From an uncultured Bacteroides sp. (GTDB lineage: Bacteria; Bacteroidota; Bacteroidia; Bacteroidales; Bacteroidaceae): DNA of 64,000 bases. The position numbers and the translations under genes were made by a program. The stretch is taken from assembly GCA_900556625.1 (NCBI GenBank), contig USPQ01000003.1, positions 6,353-70,352 on the forward strand, read 5' to 3'. Shown one piece after another: positions 27,541-37,255 of the stretch. The notes beneath the pieces were generated by a model. That model saw only the letters and a list, made by a program, of their open reading frames with translations, was not told the origin of the DNA and did no database searches. The stretch's first letter is position 1. Every line of letters starts with the position of its first letter.

Positions 27541-29169
27541 ATGGATAGAAGAAAGTTCTTAAAAAACACAGGCTGGTCTTTCCTCGGATTGGCAGCTTCG
27601 GGTAGCTTATTGGGTGCTTGTGCACCGGGCAGCAAAGATGCAAAGAAAATCATGCCATCGGCAAGCGACCTCAAAATGTATTGGGGAGACTTACATAACC
27701 ACTGTAACATCACATACGGACACGGCGATATGCGCGACGCTTTTGAAGCAGCAAAAGGACAATTGGATTTTGTCAGCGTCACTCCCCATGCCATGTGGCC
27801 GGATATTCCCGGAGCGGACGATCCTCGTCTGAAATGGGTAATCGATTATCATACAGGTGCTTTCAAACGTTTGCGTGAAGGTGGTTACGAGAAATATGTA
27901 GCCATGACAAACGAATACAATAAAGAAGGTGAATTCCTCGCTTTTATCGGCTACGAAGCTCACAGCATGGAACATGGTGACCATGTCGCACTGAACTATG
28001 ACCTGGATGCACCGCTTGTTGAATGTACTTCCATTGAGGACTGGAAACAAAAAGCCAAAGGACATAAAGTATTTATCACTCCGCACCACATGGGTTATCA
28101 AGGTGGTTATCGTGGCTACAACTGGAAATGTTTCACCGAAGGAGATCAGACTCCGTTCGTAGAGATGTATTCCCGTCACGGTCTGGCGGAAAGTGATCAG
28201 GGAGATTATCCGTATCTGCATGATATGGGACCCCGCCAATGGGAAGGAACCATTCAATACGGTCTTGAGTTAGGCAATAAGTTCGGTATCATGGCTTCTA
28301 CCGACCAGCATTCCGGTTATCCGGGAAGTTACGGAGACGGACGCATCGGAGTGCTTGCTCCATCGTTAACCCGTGATGCAATCTGGGACGCACTCCGTAC
28401 CCGCCACGTATGCGCCGCAACAGGTGATAAGATTCTGATCGATTTCCGGTTGAATGACGCCTTTATGGGAGATGTAGTTCGCGGAAACAGCCGTCGCATC
28501 TATGTGAATGTAACCGGTGAAAGCTGTATCGACTATGTAGATATTATAAAGAACGGTCAGATTCTGGCCCGCATGAACGGTCCGTTGACTCCGGTTGCTC
28601 CGGAAGGTGACACGGTACGTTGCAAAGTGAAGATGGATTTCGGTTGGAACCGCGAAGAACAATATGTACACTGGCAGGGTAAACTGTCTTTGGATAAAGG
28701 AAAATTGCACGGTGTAACTCCTTGCTTCCGTGGTGCGGCCTTCACTTCTCCGCAAGAAGGTGAAACAGAATTCCACACACACGTCAACCGCATCGTTTCC
28801 GTGAACGACAAGGAAACCGAACTGGATATGTACAGCAGCAAGAATCCGAATACTACCACAGCGGCTATGCAGGCTGTAATACTTGATGTGGAAATGCCGA
28901 AAGACGGTAAGATTATCGCAGAATTCAATGGCAAGAAGTTTGAACATACATTAGGTGAACTGCTTGAAGGTTCACGTTCACACTTTATGATCGGCTGGTT
29001 GAGCGAAGCGATCCTCTTCAACCGCGCTATGCCGGAAAGTTGCTTCACGGTAGAACATTACATGGAGGATAAAGAGCCTCAACGTGATACGGATTATTAC
29101 TATGTACGCGCCCGTCAACGCGACGGACAATGGGCGTGGAGTTCACCGATCTGGGCAGAAAGAGTGTAA
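27541..29169 (+). CDS. DUF3604/PHP-like putative metal-dependent hydrolase with Tat lipoprotein signal
   Basis: 542 residues. The N terminus MDRRKFLKNTGWSF has the twin-arginine RRxFLK form, followed by a hydrophobic stretch and a lipobox-like LLGAC (Cys27), suggesting export folded and lipid anchoring. The PHP-like start YWGDLHNHCN and later TPHAMWPD, ITPHHMGYQGG and TDQHSGYPG carry His/Asp residues expected to bind metals. DUF3604 members have no well-settled reaction; a phosphoesterase or other hydrolase acting on a heparin fragment is inference from the operon. It sits 16 bases after the sulfatase and 18 bases before the ROK kinase. Confidence 0.75.
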   Translation: MDRRKFLKNTGWSFLGLAASGSLLGACAPGSKDAKKIMPSASDLKMYWGDLHNHCNITYGHGDMRDAFEAAKGQLDFVSVTPHAMWPDIPGADDPRLKWVIDYHTGAFKRLREGGYEKYVAMTNEYNKEGEFLAFIGYEAHSMEHGDHVALNYDLDAPLVECTSIEDWKQKAKGHKVFITPHHMGYQGGYRGYNWKCFTEGDQTPFVEMYSRHGLAESDQGDYPYLHDMGPRQWEGTIQYGLELGNKFGIMASTDQHSGYPGSYGDGRIGVLAPSLTRDAIWDALRTRHVCAATGDKILIDFRLNDAFMGDVVRGNSRRIYVNVTGESCIDYVDIIKNGQILARMNGPLTPVAPEGDTVRCKVKMDFGWNREEQYVHWQGKLSLDKGKLHGVTPCFRGAAFTSPQEGETEFHTHVNRIVSVNDKETELDMYSSKNPNTTTAAMQAVILDVEMPKDGKIIAEFNGKKFEHTLGELLEGSRSHFMIGWLSEAILFNRAMPESCFTVEHYMEDKEPQRDTDYYYVRARQRDGQWAWSSPIWAERV

Positions 29170-29187
29170 ATCAAGTATTAAAATGAT

Positions 29188-30147
29188 ATGGAAAAAGAAT
29201 ACGCTATAGGAATTGACCTTGGCGGAACTTCAGTGAAATACGCCCTTATTGATAATGAAGGCGTATTTCATTTTCAAGGGAAGTTGCCGTCGAAAGCCGA
29301 TGTATCGGCAGAAGCGGTCATCGGACAGTTGGTTGCCGCCATCAATGAAGTGAAGGCTTTTGCAAAAGAACAGGATTATAAGATTAACGGTATAGGAATC
29401 GGAACACCGGGTATCGTAGATTGTACGAACCGGATCGTTCTGGGAGGTGCGGAGAACATCAAGGGATGGGAAAACCTATGTTTGGCAGACCGCATTGAAG
29501 CAGAAACCGGCATTCCGGTTTTATTGGGGAATGATGCTAACCTGATGGGACTAGGTGAAACTATGTACGGGGCAGGCAAAGGAGCGACTCATGTTGTTTT
29601 CTTAACGGTAGGAACCGGTATCGGCGGTGCAGTTGTTATCGACGGTAAATTATTCAACGGTTTTGCCAATCGGGGAACGGAATTAGGGCACGTACCCTTA
29701 ATAGCCAATGGAGAGCCCTGCGCTTGTGGTTCTGTCGGCTGTCTGGAGCACTATGCTTCTACTTCCGCTCTCGTACGACGTTTCAGTAAACGAATAGCAG
29801 AAGCCGGTATCTCCTACCCGGGCGAAGAAATCAACGGTGAATTGATTGTGCGTCTTTACAAACAAGGCGATAAGATTGCTACCGAATCACTGGAAGAACA
29901 TTGCGATTTTCTGGGACACGGTATTGCCGGATTCATCAATACGTTCAGCCCTCAGAAGATTGTGATCGGCGGAGGCCTTTCCGAAGCCGGTGATTTTTAT
30001 ATCCGGAAGGTAAGTGAAAAAGCACACCGTTATGCTATCTCCGACTGTGCCGTGAATACGGAAATCATGGCTGCCGCATTAGGCAATAAGGCAGGAAGTA
30101 TCGGGGCCGCTTCCCTCTTCTTTAATGGAAAGTTAAAAGTTGAATAA
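29188..30147 (+). CDS. ROK family sugar kinase
   Basis: 319-residue cytoplasmic kinase. ATP phosphate-binding loop GIDLGGTSVKYALI, second loop GTGIGGAVV, and the ROK zinc motif CACGSVGCLEHYAS. It probably phosphorylates a hexose or hexosamine (glucosamine or GlcNAc) released from heparan, as suggested by the sulfatase and transporter beside it; the exact sugar cannot be read from sequence. The C-terminal GKLKVE is encoded by one arm of a repeat hairpin (30130-30179) that spans the junction with the transporter gene. Confidence 0.9.
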   Translation: MEKEYAIGIDLGGTSVKYALIDNEGVFHFQGKLPSKADVSAEAVIGQLVAAINEVKAFAKEQDYKINGIGIGTPGIVDCTNRIVLGGAENIKGWENLCLADRIEAETGIPVLLGNDANLMGLGETMYGAGKGATHVVFLTVGTGIGGAVVIDGKLFNGFANRGTELGHVPLIANGEPCACGSVGCLEHYASTSALVRRFSKRIAEAGISYPGEEINGELIVRLYKQGDKIATESLEEHCDFLGHGIAGFINTFSPQKIVIGGGLSEAGDFYIRKVSEKAHRYAISDCAVNTEIMAAALGNKAGSIGAASLFFNGKLKVE

Positions 30148-30179
30148 ACTCTCGACTTCCAATTGTCAACTTTCAACTT
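30130..30179. repeat. AAGTTAAAAGTTGA inverted repeat spanning the ROK stop codon
   Basis: AAGTTAAAAGTTGA (30130-30143) and TCAACTTTCAACTT (30166-30179) are complementary at 13 of 14 positions. The left arm encodes the end of the kinase and the right arm precedes the MFS start. The sequence belongs to the same GTTGA-rich repeat type as the tail of the GH88 gene. Confidence 0.7.
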
Positions 30180-30189
30180 ATTCAAAATT

Positions 30190-31458
30190 ATGAAAAGAAA
30201 TATAGGAATGCTGGCGCTGATAATGGCGTTTTGGTTCACAATCTCGTTTATCACTAATATTCTGGGACCACTTATTCCGGACATCATTCACAACTTCAAT
30301 TTAAGTGACCTGGCAATGGCGGGTTTTATCCCGACCTCTTTCTTTCTGGCTTATGCCATCATGTCCATTCCCGCCGGGTTACTGATCGACCGTTTCGGTG
30401 AAAAGCCGGTATTGTTCGGCGGATTCCTAATGCCGTTTATCGGAACGATTCTGTTTGCTTGTATGCATACCTATCCGATGTTGCTGGCTTCTTCCTTCAT
30501 CATCGGCTTGGGGATGGCTATGCTGCAAACGGTACTGAATCCGCTTCAACGTACTGTGGGAGGGGAAGAGAACTATGCGTTCGTTGCCGAACTGGCGCAA
30601 TTTATGTTTGGAATCGCTTCTTTCCTGAGTCCTTTAGTGTATACTTATCTGATTCGTGAACTTGATCCGGCAACGTACACAGCCGGAAAAGGATTCTTCA
30701 TTGATTTATTGGCAGACGTCACCCCGCGGGAAATGCCTTGGGTATCGCTTTATTGGATATTCGCCTTAATTCTGTTGGTCATGTTGATTGCCGTCAGTCT
30801 CTCCCGTTTCCCGAAAATTGAATTGAAAGAAGACGAGAAAAGCGGATCAAAGGATTCCTATCTGGCTTTATTCAAACAAAAGTATGTATGGCTGTTCTTT
30901 CTGGGAATCTTCTGTTATGTCAGCACAGAGCAGGGCACTTCTATCTTTATGAGTACATTCCTCGAACAGTATCATGGAGTCAACCCTCAAACAGATGGCG
31001 CGCAAGCCGTTAGTTATTTTTGGGGATTGATGACGACCGGTTGTCTGGTCGGAATGTTGCTGCTGAAGTTGATTGACAGCAAACGATTGTTACAGATTTC
31101 GGGAGTATTGACGATTGTGTTGTTGCTTTCCGCTTTATTCGGAAGCAAGGGAATTGCTTTGATTGCTTTCCCTGCCGTAGGATTCAGCATTTCAATGATG
31201 TACTCCATCGTGTTCTCTCTGGCCTTGAATTCCGCCTCACAACATCATGGCTCCTTTGCCGGTATTTTATGTTCCGCAATCGTAGGCGGAGCAGGCGGTC
31301 CGATGATTGTCAGCACGATAGCCGATGCTACGTCGCTGAGAACAGGTATGTTGTTTATCCTGGTCTTTGTAGGATACATCACGTTCATCGGCTTTTGGGC
31401 TCGCCCGTTGATTAACAATAAGACAGTGAAACTGAAAAAACTGTTAAAAAAAGCATGA
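30190..31458 (+). CDS. MFS sugar transporter (FucP/GlcP-like)
   Basis: Inner-membrane major facilitator permease, about 422 residues from ATG 30190 (MKRNIGMLALIMAFWF); the longer frame from 30163 starts inside the repeat hairpin and is not preferred. About 12 hydrophobic segments; MFS loop motif LLIDRFGEKPVLFGGF between helices 2 and 3. It probably carries the monosaccharide released by the periplasmic enzymes to the ROK kinase. Stop overlaps the next gene's first possible ATG (ATGA), suggesting translational coupling with PL15. Confidence 0.88.
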   Translation: MKRNIGMLALIMAFWFTISFITNILGPLIPDIIHNFNLSDLAMAGFIPTSFFLAYAIMSIPAGLLIDRFGEKPVLFGGFLMPFIGTILFACMHTYPMLLASSFIIGLGMAMLQTVLNPLQRTVGGEENYAFVAELAQFMFGIASFLSPLVYTYLIRELDPATYTAGKGFFIDLLADVTPREMPWVSLYWIFALILLVMLIAVSLSRFPKIELKEDEKSGSKDSYLALFKQKYVWLFFLGIFCYVSTEQGTSIFMSTFLEQYHGVNPQTDGAQAVSYFWGLMTTGCLVGMLLLKLIDSKRLLQISGVLTIVLLLSALFGSKGIALIAFPAVGFSISMMYSIVFSLALNSASQHHGSFAGILCSAIVGGAGGPMIVSTIADATSLRTGMLFILVFVGYITFIGFWARPLINNKTVKLKKLLKKA

Positions 31459-34079
31459 TTATGAAACAACGAAGCTATATTCTCCTTTTGTTTTCCATCC
31501 TGTTATCCGCAAACGGATATGCCCAGAAAGGTATTATGCGCCTTAGCCAACAGACATTGATGCATGAGGTACGCGAAACTCCTTCGCCACTGGACGGACA
31601 GCATATTGCAGTTAATCCGCCACGCTTCATGTGGCCGGATAAGTATCCGCATCTCGGCGCCGTACTCGACGGTGTGGAAGAAGAGGATTTCAAACCGGAA
31701 GTAACTTATCGTATCCGCATCGCACGTGATCCGGAGTTTAAGTCGGAAGTTATCACCGCTGAAAGGAAATGGGCATTCTTCAATCCTTTCAAATTGTTCG
31801 GGAAAGGAAAATGGTATTGGCAGCACGCATACGTTGACAAAGACGGTAAGGAGGAATGGTCGCCTGTTTACCATTTCTATGTAGACGAGCAGACGCGTAC
31901 TTTCAACCCGCCTTCACTACAAGAAGTATTGGCTAAATTTCCAAAGACTCATCCCCGCATTCTGCTCGATGCGAACGACTGGGATAACATCATCGAACGG
32001 AATAAGAACAACCCGGAAGCACAGGCGTATATCACAAAGGCCAATAAATGTTTGAATCACCCGCTGAAACATTTGGAAGAGGAAATTGATACGACACAGG
32101 TTGTGAAACTGACGAACATCGTGCAATACCGTTCTGCACTGATTCGGGAAAGCCGGAAGATTGTAGACCGTGAAGAAGCGAACATTGAAGCAATGGTACG
32201 CGCTTATCTGCTGACTAAAGATGAGGTGTATTATAAGGAAGGTATCAAACGCCTTTCTGAAATTCTCTCATGGAAAAACAGCAAGTATTTTGCAGGAGAT
32301 TTCAACCGTTCCACGATTCTGTCGATGAGTACTTCGGCATACGATGCATGGTATAACCTGATGAAACCGGAAGAAAAAAAACTGCTCTTGAGAACGATCC
32401 GCGATAATGGCAAGAAGTTCTATCATGAGTATGTCAATCATCTGGAAAACCGTATTGCCGACAATCATGTCTGGCAAATGACTTTCCGTATTCTGAATAT
32501 GGCGGCTTTCGCAACGTACGGCGAACTTCCGATGGCTTCCACCTGGGTGGATTATTGTTACAATGAATGGGTATCTCGTCTGCCGGGACTTAATACGGAC
32601 GGGGGATGGCATAATGGCGATTCTTATTTCCATGTCAATCTCCGCACGTTAATCGAAGTGCCTGCTTTCTACTCTCGTATCAGTGGATTCGATTTCTTTG
32701 CCGACCCGTGGTATAACAACAATGCACTTTATGTCATCTATCAGCAACCGCCATTCTCCAAATCTGCCGGACAGGGGAATTCTCATGAGACAAAGATGAA
32801 GCCGAACGGCACGCGTGTGGGCTACGCAGATGCACTGGCACGTGAATGTAATAATCCGTGGGCGGCAGCTTATGCACGCACGATATTGGAAAAAGAACCG
32901 GACATCATGAAGAAAACATTCTTAGGTAAATCCGGCGACTTGACTTGGTACCGCTGTACTACTAAAAAATCATTACCGAAAGAGGAACGTTCATTGGCTG
33001 AGCTCCCTATGACAAAAGTATTCAACGAAACGGGAATAGCAACGATGCATACTTCACTGGGAGATATAGGTAAGAATGCCATGCTTTCATTCCGTTCGAG
33101 TCCTTACGGTTCCACTTCTCATGCACTGGCTAATCAGAATGCTTTCAACACGTTCTATGGTGGGAAGGCTATTTTCTACAGTAGCGGTCATCGTACCGGT
33201 TTTACGGATGATCATTGCATGTACGCCTACCGCAATACACGTGCGCACAATAGTATTCTGGTCAATGGCATGACGCAGAAGATAGGTACGGAAGGATACG
33301 GCTGGATTCCACGTTGGTATGAAGGGGAAAAGATTTCCTATATGGTGGGTGATGCGTCCAATGCGTACGGAAAAGTCACTGCTCCCATTTGGCTGAAACG
33401 CGGTGAGCTATCGGGTACTCAATATACTCCAGAAAAAGGATGGGATGAGAACAAACTGGATATGTTCCGCCGTCATATCATCCAATTAGGCAATAGTGGC
33501 GTATATGTGATTTATGACGAACTGGAGGGTAAAGAGGCTGTAACATGGAGTTATCTTTTGCATACGGTAGAACTTCCTATGGAAATGAAAGAACTTCCGA
33601 ACGACGTGCAAGTTACGGGCAAGAATAAGGCAGGCGGAGTTTCTGTAGCTCACCTTTTCAGTTCGGCTAAGACAGAACAGGCTATTGCAGATACTTTCTT
33701 CTGTGCTCCGACAAACTGGAAAAATGTAACGAACGCGCAAGGGAAAGCTCTGAAATATCCTAATCACTGGCATTTCTCTTCTACAACCGTTCCATGCAAG
33801 GTTGCCCGTTTCTTAACGGTTATGGATACTCATGGAAATAATCGCCCGGATATGAAAGTAGTCCGTAACGGTAATACCGTTCAAGTCGGAGATTGGATTA
33901 TCAACTGCAATCTGACCGAGAAAGGAAAAGCTGCTATCACTGTTACCAACAAATCTGAAAAGGTTTCTTTGAACTATGATGCAGGTAAAAAGGAAGGTGC
34001 AACAATCCTAACCGATCAGGTAAAAGGCAAACAGATCAGTAAAGTACTGACGGATTATTTGCCAGACTTTGAAATATAA
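31455..34079 (+). CDS. PL15 heparin/heparan exolyase (BT4652-like), DUF4962 plus heparinase II/III domains
   Basis: About 874 residues. A signal peptide (MKQRSYILLLFSILLSANGYAQ) starts at the second ATG, 31461; the first ATG at 31455 overlaps the MFS stop. An N-terminal beta domain with YRIRIARDPEFKSEVITAER (fibronectin-like, DUF4962) precedes an alpha/alpha barrel (about 150-480; NHVWQMTFRILNMAAF, GWHNGDSYFHVNLRT with candidate catalytic His/Tyr) and a heparinase II/III beta-sandwich (SFRSSPYGSTSHALANQNAF, RAHNSILVNG). The PL15 family trims oligosaccharides from the end. It is the last gene of the PUL, and its position matches BT4652. Confidence 0.92.
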   Translation: MIMKQRSYILLLFSILLSANGYAQKGIMRLSQQTLMHEVRETPSPLDGQHIAVNPPRFMWPDKYPHLGAVLDGVEEEDFKPEVTYRIRIARDPEFKSEVITAERKWAFFNPFKLFGKGKWYWQHAYVDKDGKEEWSPVYHFYVDEQTRTFNPPSLQEVLAKFPKTHPRILLDANDWDNIIERNKNNPEAQAYITKANKCLNHPLKHLEEEIDTTQVVKLTNIVQYRSALIRESRKIVDREEANIEAMVRAYLLTKDEVYYKEGIKRLSEILSWKNSKYFAGDFNRSTILSMSTSAYDAWYNLMKPEEKKLLLRTIRDNGKKFYHEYVNHLENRIADNHVWQMTFRILNMAAFATYGELPMASTWVDYCYNEWVSRLPGLNTDGGWHNGDSYFHVNLRTLIEVPAFYSRISGFDFFADPWYNNNALYVIYQQPPFSKSAGQGNSHETKMKPNGTRVGYADALARECNNPWAAAYARTILEKEPDIMKKTFLGKSGDLTWYRCTTKKSLPKEERSLAELPMTKVFNETGIATMHTSLGDIGKNAMLSFRSSPYGSTSHALANQNAFNTFYGGKAIFYSSGHRTGFTDDHCMYAYRNTRAHNSILVNGMTQKIGTEGYGWIPRWYEGEKISYMVGDASNAYGKVTAPIWLKRGELSGTQYTPEKGWDENKLDMFRRHIIQLGNSGVYVIYDELEGKEAVTWSYLLHTVELPMEMKELPNDVQVTGKNKAGGVSVAHLFSSAKTEQAIADTFFCAPTNWKNVTNAQGKALKYPNHWHFSSTTVPCKVARFLTVMDTHGNNRPDMKVVRNGNTVQVGDWIINCNLTEKGKAAITVTNKSEKVSLNYDAGKKEGATILTDQVKGKQISKVLTDYLPDFEI

Positions 34080-34101
34080 AAAGAACTAATTAAAAGATAC
34101 A

Positions 34102-34125
34102 AGAGGGTGTTCGAGGACACTCTCT
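34102..34125 (+). terminator. Stem-loop after the PUL
   Basis: AGAGGGTGT (34102-34110) pairs with ACACTCTCT (34117-34125), 9 bp with one G-T wobble and a 6-base loop. There is no strong T-run, so termination is probable, not certain. Confidence 0.5.
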
Positions 34126-34704
34126 GTATTCTCCACGATGACAACCCAATACAATTCACGAAAACCAACGAACTAACATATATGGATTTAAAATTTCAAA
34201 GCACTTCACCTTTTCGCCATAACGTCCTGTTCATCGTCGTTTGCGGGTGAAGGGTCTTCCCCTCATCAGTCTTTCACCTATCATAGAATCTCGGAAACGC
34301 TTACATAGAATCGCAGAGACGCTTACTTACATCTCATCCGAATAGCGTTCCGTATAAACAGGGCGCATACTCAGCCATGTTTTACTAATAGACAACTTCT
34401 TCTTCCCTATAGCCAAACTTCTCTTCATCAGTAACTAAATCTCGGTTTGACTAGTCGCAATCTATAAACGAAGCCTTTGATTATAAAAACGAAGGTTGCG
34501 TTTATATAAATGAAGCCTTTGTTTTTATAAACGCAATCTTCGTTTATAGTTTCATTGCCGCAAAACGGAAGTTTAGATATAATCATAAGGAAGTTAGGAT
34601 ATAAGAGAACACAAGTTTTACTACAATAAAAAGCATTCAAAGCTACGCACAACGGGAGCAGTTTCAAACTTTATTAAATATATTCCTATATTAAATATAT
34701 TCAT
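34126..34704. other. Gene-free, repeat-rich intergenic region between PUL and nfo
   Basis: No credible gene. It holds a 22-base tandem duplication (34282-34303 and 34304-34325, 19 of 22 identical, unit CATAGAATCTCGGAAACGCT plus TA) and an 88-base imperfect palindrome at 34462-34549 described separately. Confidence 0.6.
34462..34549. repeat. 88-bp imperfect palindrome of CTATAAACGAAG-type units
   Basis: Begins CTATAAACGAAG and ends with its exact reverse complement CTTCGTTTATAG. Inside are further variants of a roughly 21-base unit (ATAAAAACGAAGG, ATAAATGAAGCC, ATAAACGCAATC). It may be a miniature mobile repeat or a cruciform-forming element. Confidence 0.65.
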
Positions 34705-34712
34705 TACCTTTG
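34705..34712 (+). promoter_or_regulatory. Bacteroides -7 box for nfo
   Basis: TACCTTTG, 46 bases upstream of the ATG at 34758. Confidence 0.55.
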
Positions 34713-34757
34713 CAATCATAGCCAACATAATCATCTCATACAATTATAGATATAACA

Positions 34758-35591
34758 ATGAAAAAAATAGGAGCACATGTAAGTGCATCCGGCGGGGTAG
34801 AGCTTGCCCCTGTCAATGCACATGAAATAGGAGCAAACGCGTTTGCTTTGTTCACCAAGAATCAACGCCAATGGGTAAGCAAACCATTGACGGAAGAAAG
34901 TATCGCTCTCTTCAAAGAGAATTGTAATAAATATGGTTTCCAACCGGAATACATCTTGCCTCACGACAGCTATCTCATCAATTTGGGACATCCGGAAGAA
35001 GAAGGACTTGCCAAAAGCCGTGCCGCTTTTCTGGACGAGATGCAACGCTGCGAACAGCTTGGCCTGAAGTTATTGAATTTTCATCCTGGAAGTTCTCTCA
35101 ATAAGATATCAATCGAAGAATGTTTATCCCTTATCGCAGAAAGTATCAATCTGGCATTAGAAAAGACAAAAGGCGTGACGGCCGTTATCGAAAATACAGC
35201 CGGACAAGGCAGTAACTTGGGAAGCGAATTCTGGCAACTAAAATATATCATTGACCGGGTGGACGACAAAAGCCGGGTAGGTATTTGTCTGGACACCTGC
35301 CATACTTATACGGCCGGTTACGATCTTGTCAACGAGTACGATAAGGTCTTTGATGAATTTGACAAGGAAGTAGGTTTCGGTTATCTCCGTGGAATGCACC
35401 TGAATGATTCCAAGAAAGCATTGGGCAGCCACGTAGACCGCCACGACAGTATAGGCGAAGGCCTGATAGGAAAGGCTTTCTTTGAAAGACTGATGAAAGA
35501 TCCCAGATTCGATAATATCCCACTCATACTCGAAACTCCGGATGAAAGCAAATGGGCAGAAGAAATTTCATGGCTCAGAAGCATTGAATAA
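34758..35591 (+). CDS. nfo: Endonuclease IV (AP endonuclease)
   Basis: 277-residue zinc-dependent TIM-barrel enzyme that cuts DNA at abasic sites in base-excision repair. Typical blocks: [22 protein letters not shown] (zinc-ligand His), [11 protein letters not shown] (Glu ligand), [15 protein letters not shown] (Asp/His ligands), [22 protein letters not shown] (His/Asp ligands) and LILETPDE. Full length for the family. It converges with the ClC gene; only 5 bases separate the two stop codons. Confidence 0.97.
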   Translation: MKKIGAHVSASGGVELAPVNAHEIGANAFALFTKNQRQWVSKPLTEESIALFKENCNKYGFQPEYILPHDSYLINLGHPEEEGLAKSRAAFLDEMQRCEQLGLKLLNFHPGSSLNKISIEECLSLIAESINLALEKTKGVTAVIENTAGQGSNLGSEFWQLKYIIDRVDDKSRVGICLDTCHTYTAGYDLVNEYDKVFDEFDKEVGFGYLRGMHLNDSKKALGSHVDRHDSIGEGLIGKAFFERLMKDPRFDNIPLILETPDESKWAEEISWLRSIE

Positions 35592-35596
35592 TCCGG

Positions 35597-37168
35597 TCAA
35601 TAAATATTTGCCATGCTGACCAAAGGTTCATATAGTTTCTCGATATCTTGTGAATCCATTTCTATCTGAACCTGGTCACCCGGCATTAACGTTTGTCCCT
35701 TAGGCTCAAAATCTTTCTTATCCCGATGGACATTAATGATAATGCAACGTTCCGGCAGACGAAGTTCATCTACAATTTTCCCGTCTAAATAAGAACCGCT
35801 CATCACCTCAACAGACAAAGTATAGCGTGTTTCCTCCTTAAATGCGGGCGAATGAATCATATCTTCATATAAAGTCACATTAAGGGGTTTTATCTGGAGC
35901 ATTTCCGTGAAATAATAAGTCAATCCTCCTACAACAATCGATGGATAGAATACTTCCAGATGTCCTGTTATCTCCGTTATCAAGACGATAGCAGTCAAAG
36001 GAGTACGGACGACTGCCACCAGAAAAGCAGACATACAAATCAACATGATATAACTAATATTCTCATAGGCAATGACTCCCTGTTGAACCATAATCAAGGC
36101 TATAATTTGCCCAAGCAGTCCGCCTGTCACTAATGTAGGAATGAAACTTCCTCCCGGCAATCCCGAAGAAAAGGAAAAAATACTAAAGACCAAGTGTAAT
36201 AACATCATACCTACAATCCAGAGAATATGCATATCCGGATGCATAGCCTGCGAAAGCAAGAACTGTTCCCCTCCCCCAGTCAGATTGACTTCAGCCATAG
36301 AAATCATGAAAGCAATGAAAAGCAGATACAGCATTTTCACGTATTCCGGGTGCTTAATGGCAGGATAAATACGTTTCACCTGAAGAGTAGTTATAGAGAA
36401 CAGTTTTCCGAAAACAGAAATAACAGCAGCCAGCAAAAGAAACAGTTTCACTTGCGACCAAAACGTCATGCCCGGCACTATCGCATCTATCTGGAAATAA
36501 GGATTAATCGGAAAAATCCAACTGGCAACCCCACCGGCTACTACCCCCGCCAAAAGAGTTGTAATAGCGGTTTTCGGAGCGTCAAACCGCTCTATGGACT
36601 CAATAACCAACAGCGATGAAGCCAACGGCGCAGCGAAAGCAGCCGCCAACCCGGCACCCGCCCCCGCAGACAGCAATTGTTTCCGCTCACCGGCAAGCAC
36701 TCTGCCCCATTTGGAAACCAAACAGCCTACATAGGAGCCGATCTGGACGGAAGGTCCTTCACGCCCTAAAGAAAGTCCCGTACTCAATGCAAGTATTCCA
36801 CCCGCAAATTTAGAGACCAATTCAATCAGAGGATGTTTATATTCCACCCTCCCGTTAATGACACCTCGTGTCTGCGGAATACCTCCCCCTGTTATCAAAG
36901 GCATTTTCTTGACCAGCCAGGAAACAAATACCAGAATGCCCCACATCAATAGAAAAAGGGGGATATACCAATACCATTTGGGGTGAGAGTTGAAAAAGTC
37001 GTAACGCAGATTGAAGAAATATTGAAGCAAATAATGATAAGGGACAGCAATAAGCCCCGTCAGCAATCCAACAAAGATACTGACGAAGTAAAGCCGCGCA
37101 TCAATCAATTTCAGTTTGAAAATTCGCCAACGGCCGTCATCTTTTATTTTTTCCATCAATCTAAACAT
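35597..37168 (-). CDS. ClC-family chloride transporter with C-terminal TrkA-C (RCK_C) domain
   Basis: Inner-membrane ClC anion transporter, about 523 residues from ATG 37168 (MFRLMEKIKDDG); a longer frame from 37213 adds a 15-residue non-conserved lead. Selectivity motifs: GGGIPQTRG (GSGIP-type), SLGREGPSVQIG with the gating glutamate, and SGLPGGSFIPTLVTGG (GGxFIP). The gating Glu suggests an H+-coupled exchanger. The last 75 or so residues (VEVMSGSYLDGKIVDELRLP and following) form an RCK_C regulatory domain instead of the usual CBS pair. It seems to be a single-gene unit. Confidence 0.93.
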   Translation of the reverse strand: MFRLMEKIKDDGRWRIFKLKLIDARLYFVSIFVGLLTGLIAVPYHYLLQYFFNLRYDFFNSHPKWYWYIPLFLLMWGILVFVSWLVKKMPLITGGGIPQTRGVINGRVEYKHPLIELVSKFAGGILALSTGLSLGREGPSVQIGSYVGCLVSKWGRVLAGERKQLLSAGAGAGLAAAFAAPLASSLLVIESIERFDAPKTAITTLLAGVVAGGVASWIFPINPYFQIDAIVPGMTFWSQVKLFLLLAAVISVFGKLFSITTLQVKRIYPAIKHPEYVKMLYLLFIAFMISMAEVNLTGGGEQFLLSQAMHPDMHILWIVGMMLLHLVFSIFSFSSGLPGGSFIPTLVTGGLLGQIIALIMVQQGVIAYENISYIMLICMSAFLVAVVRTPLTAIVLITEITGHLEVFYPSIVVGGLTYYFTEMLQIKPLNVTLYEDMIHSPAFKEETRYTLSVEVMSGSYLDGKIVDELRLPERCIIINVHRDKKDFEPKGQTLMPGDQVQIEMDSQDIEKLYEPLVSMANIY

Positions 37169-37255
37169 ACTACCACTCTTCACCGTTTTATACGCATGAC
37201 ATACAACAACCAAAACAGGGTAGTGGTTTCAGACAAATGAAGATTTAATTTCCAA

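Noticed and set aside
34282..34549. Repeats as a possible CRISPR array
   Set aside because: The units are contiguous and diverged, without regular unique spacers, and no cas gene is near.
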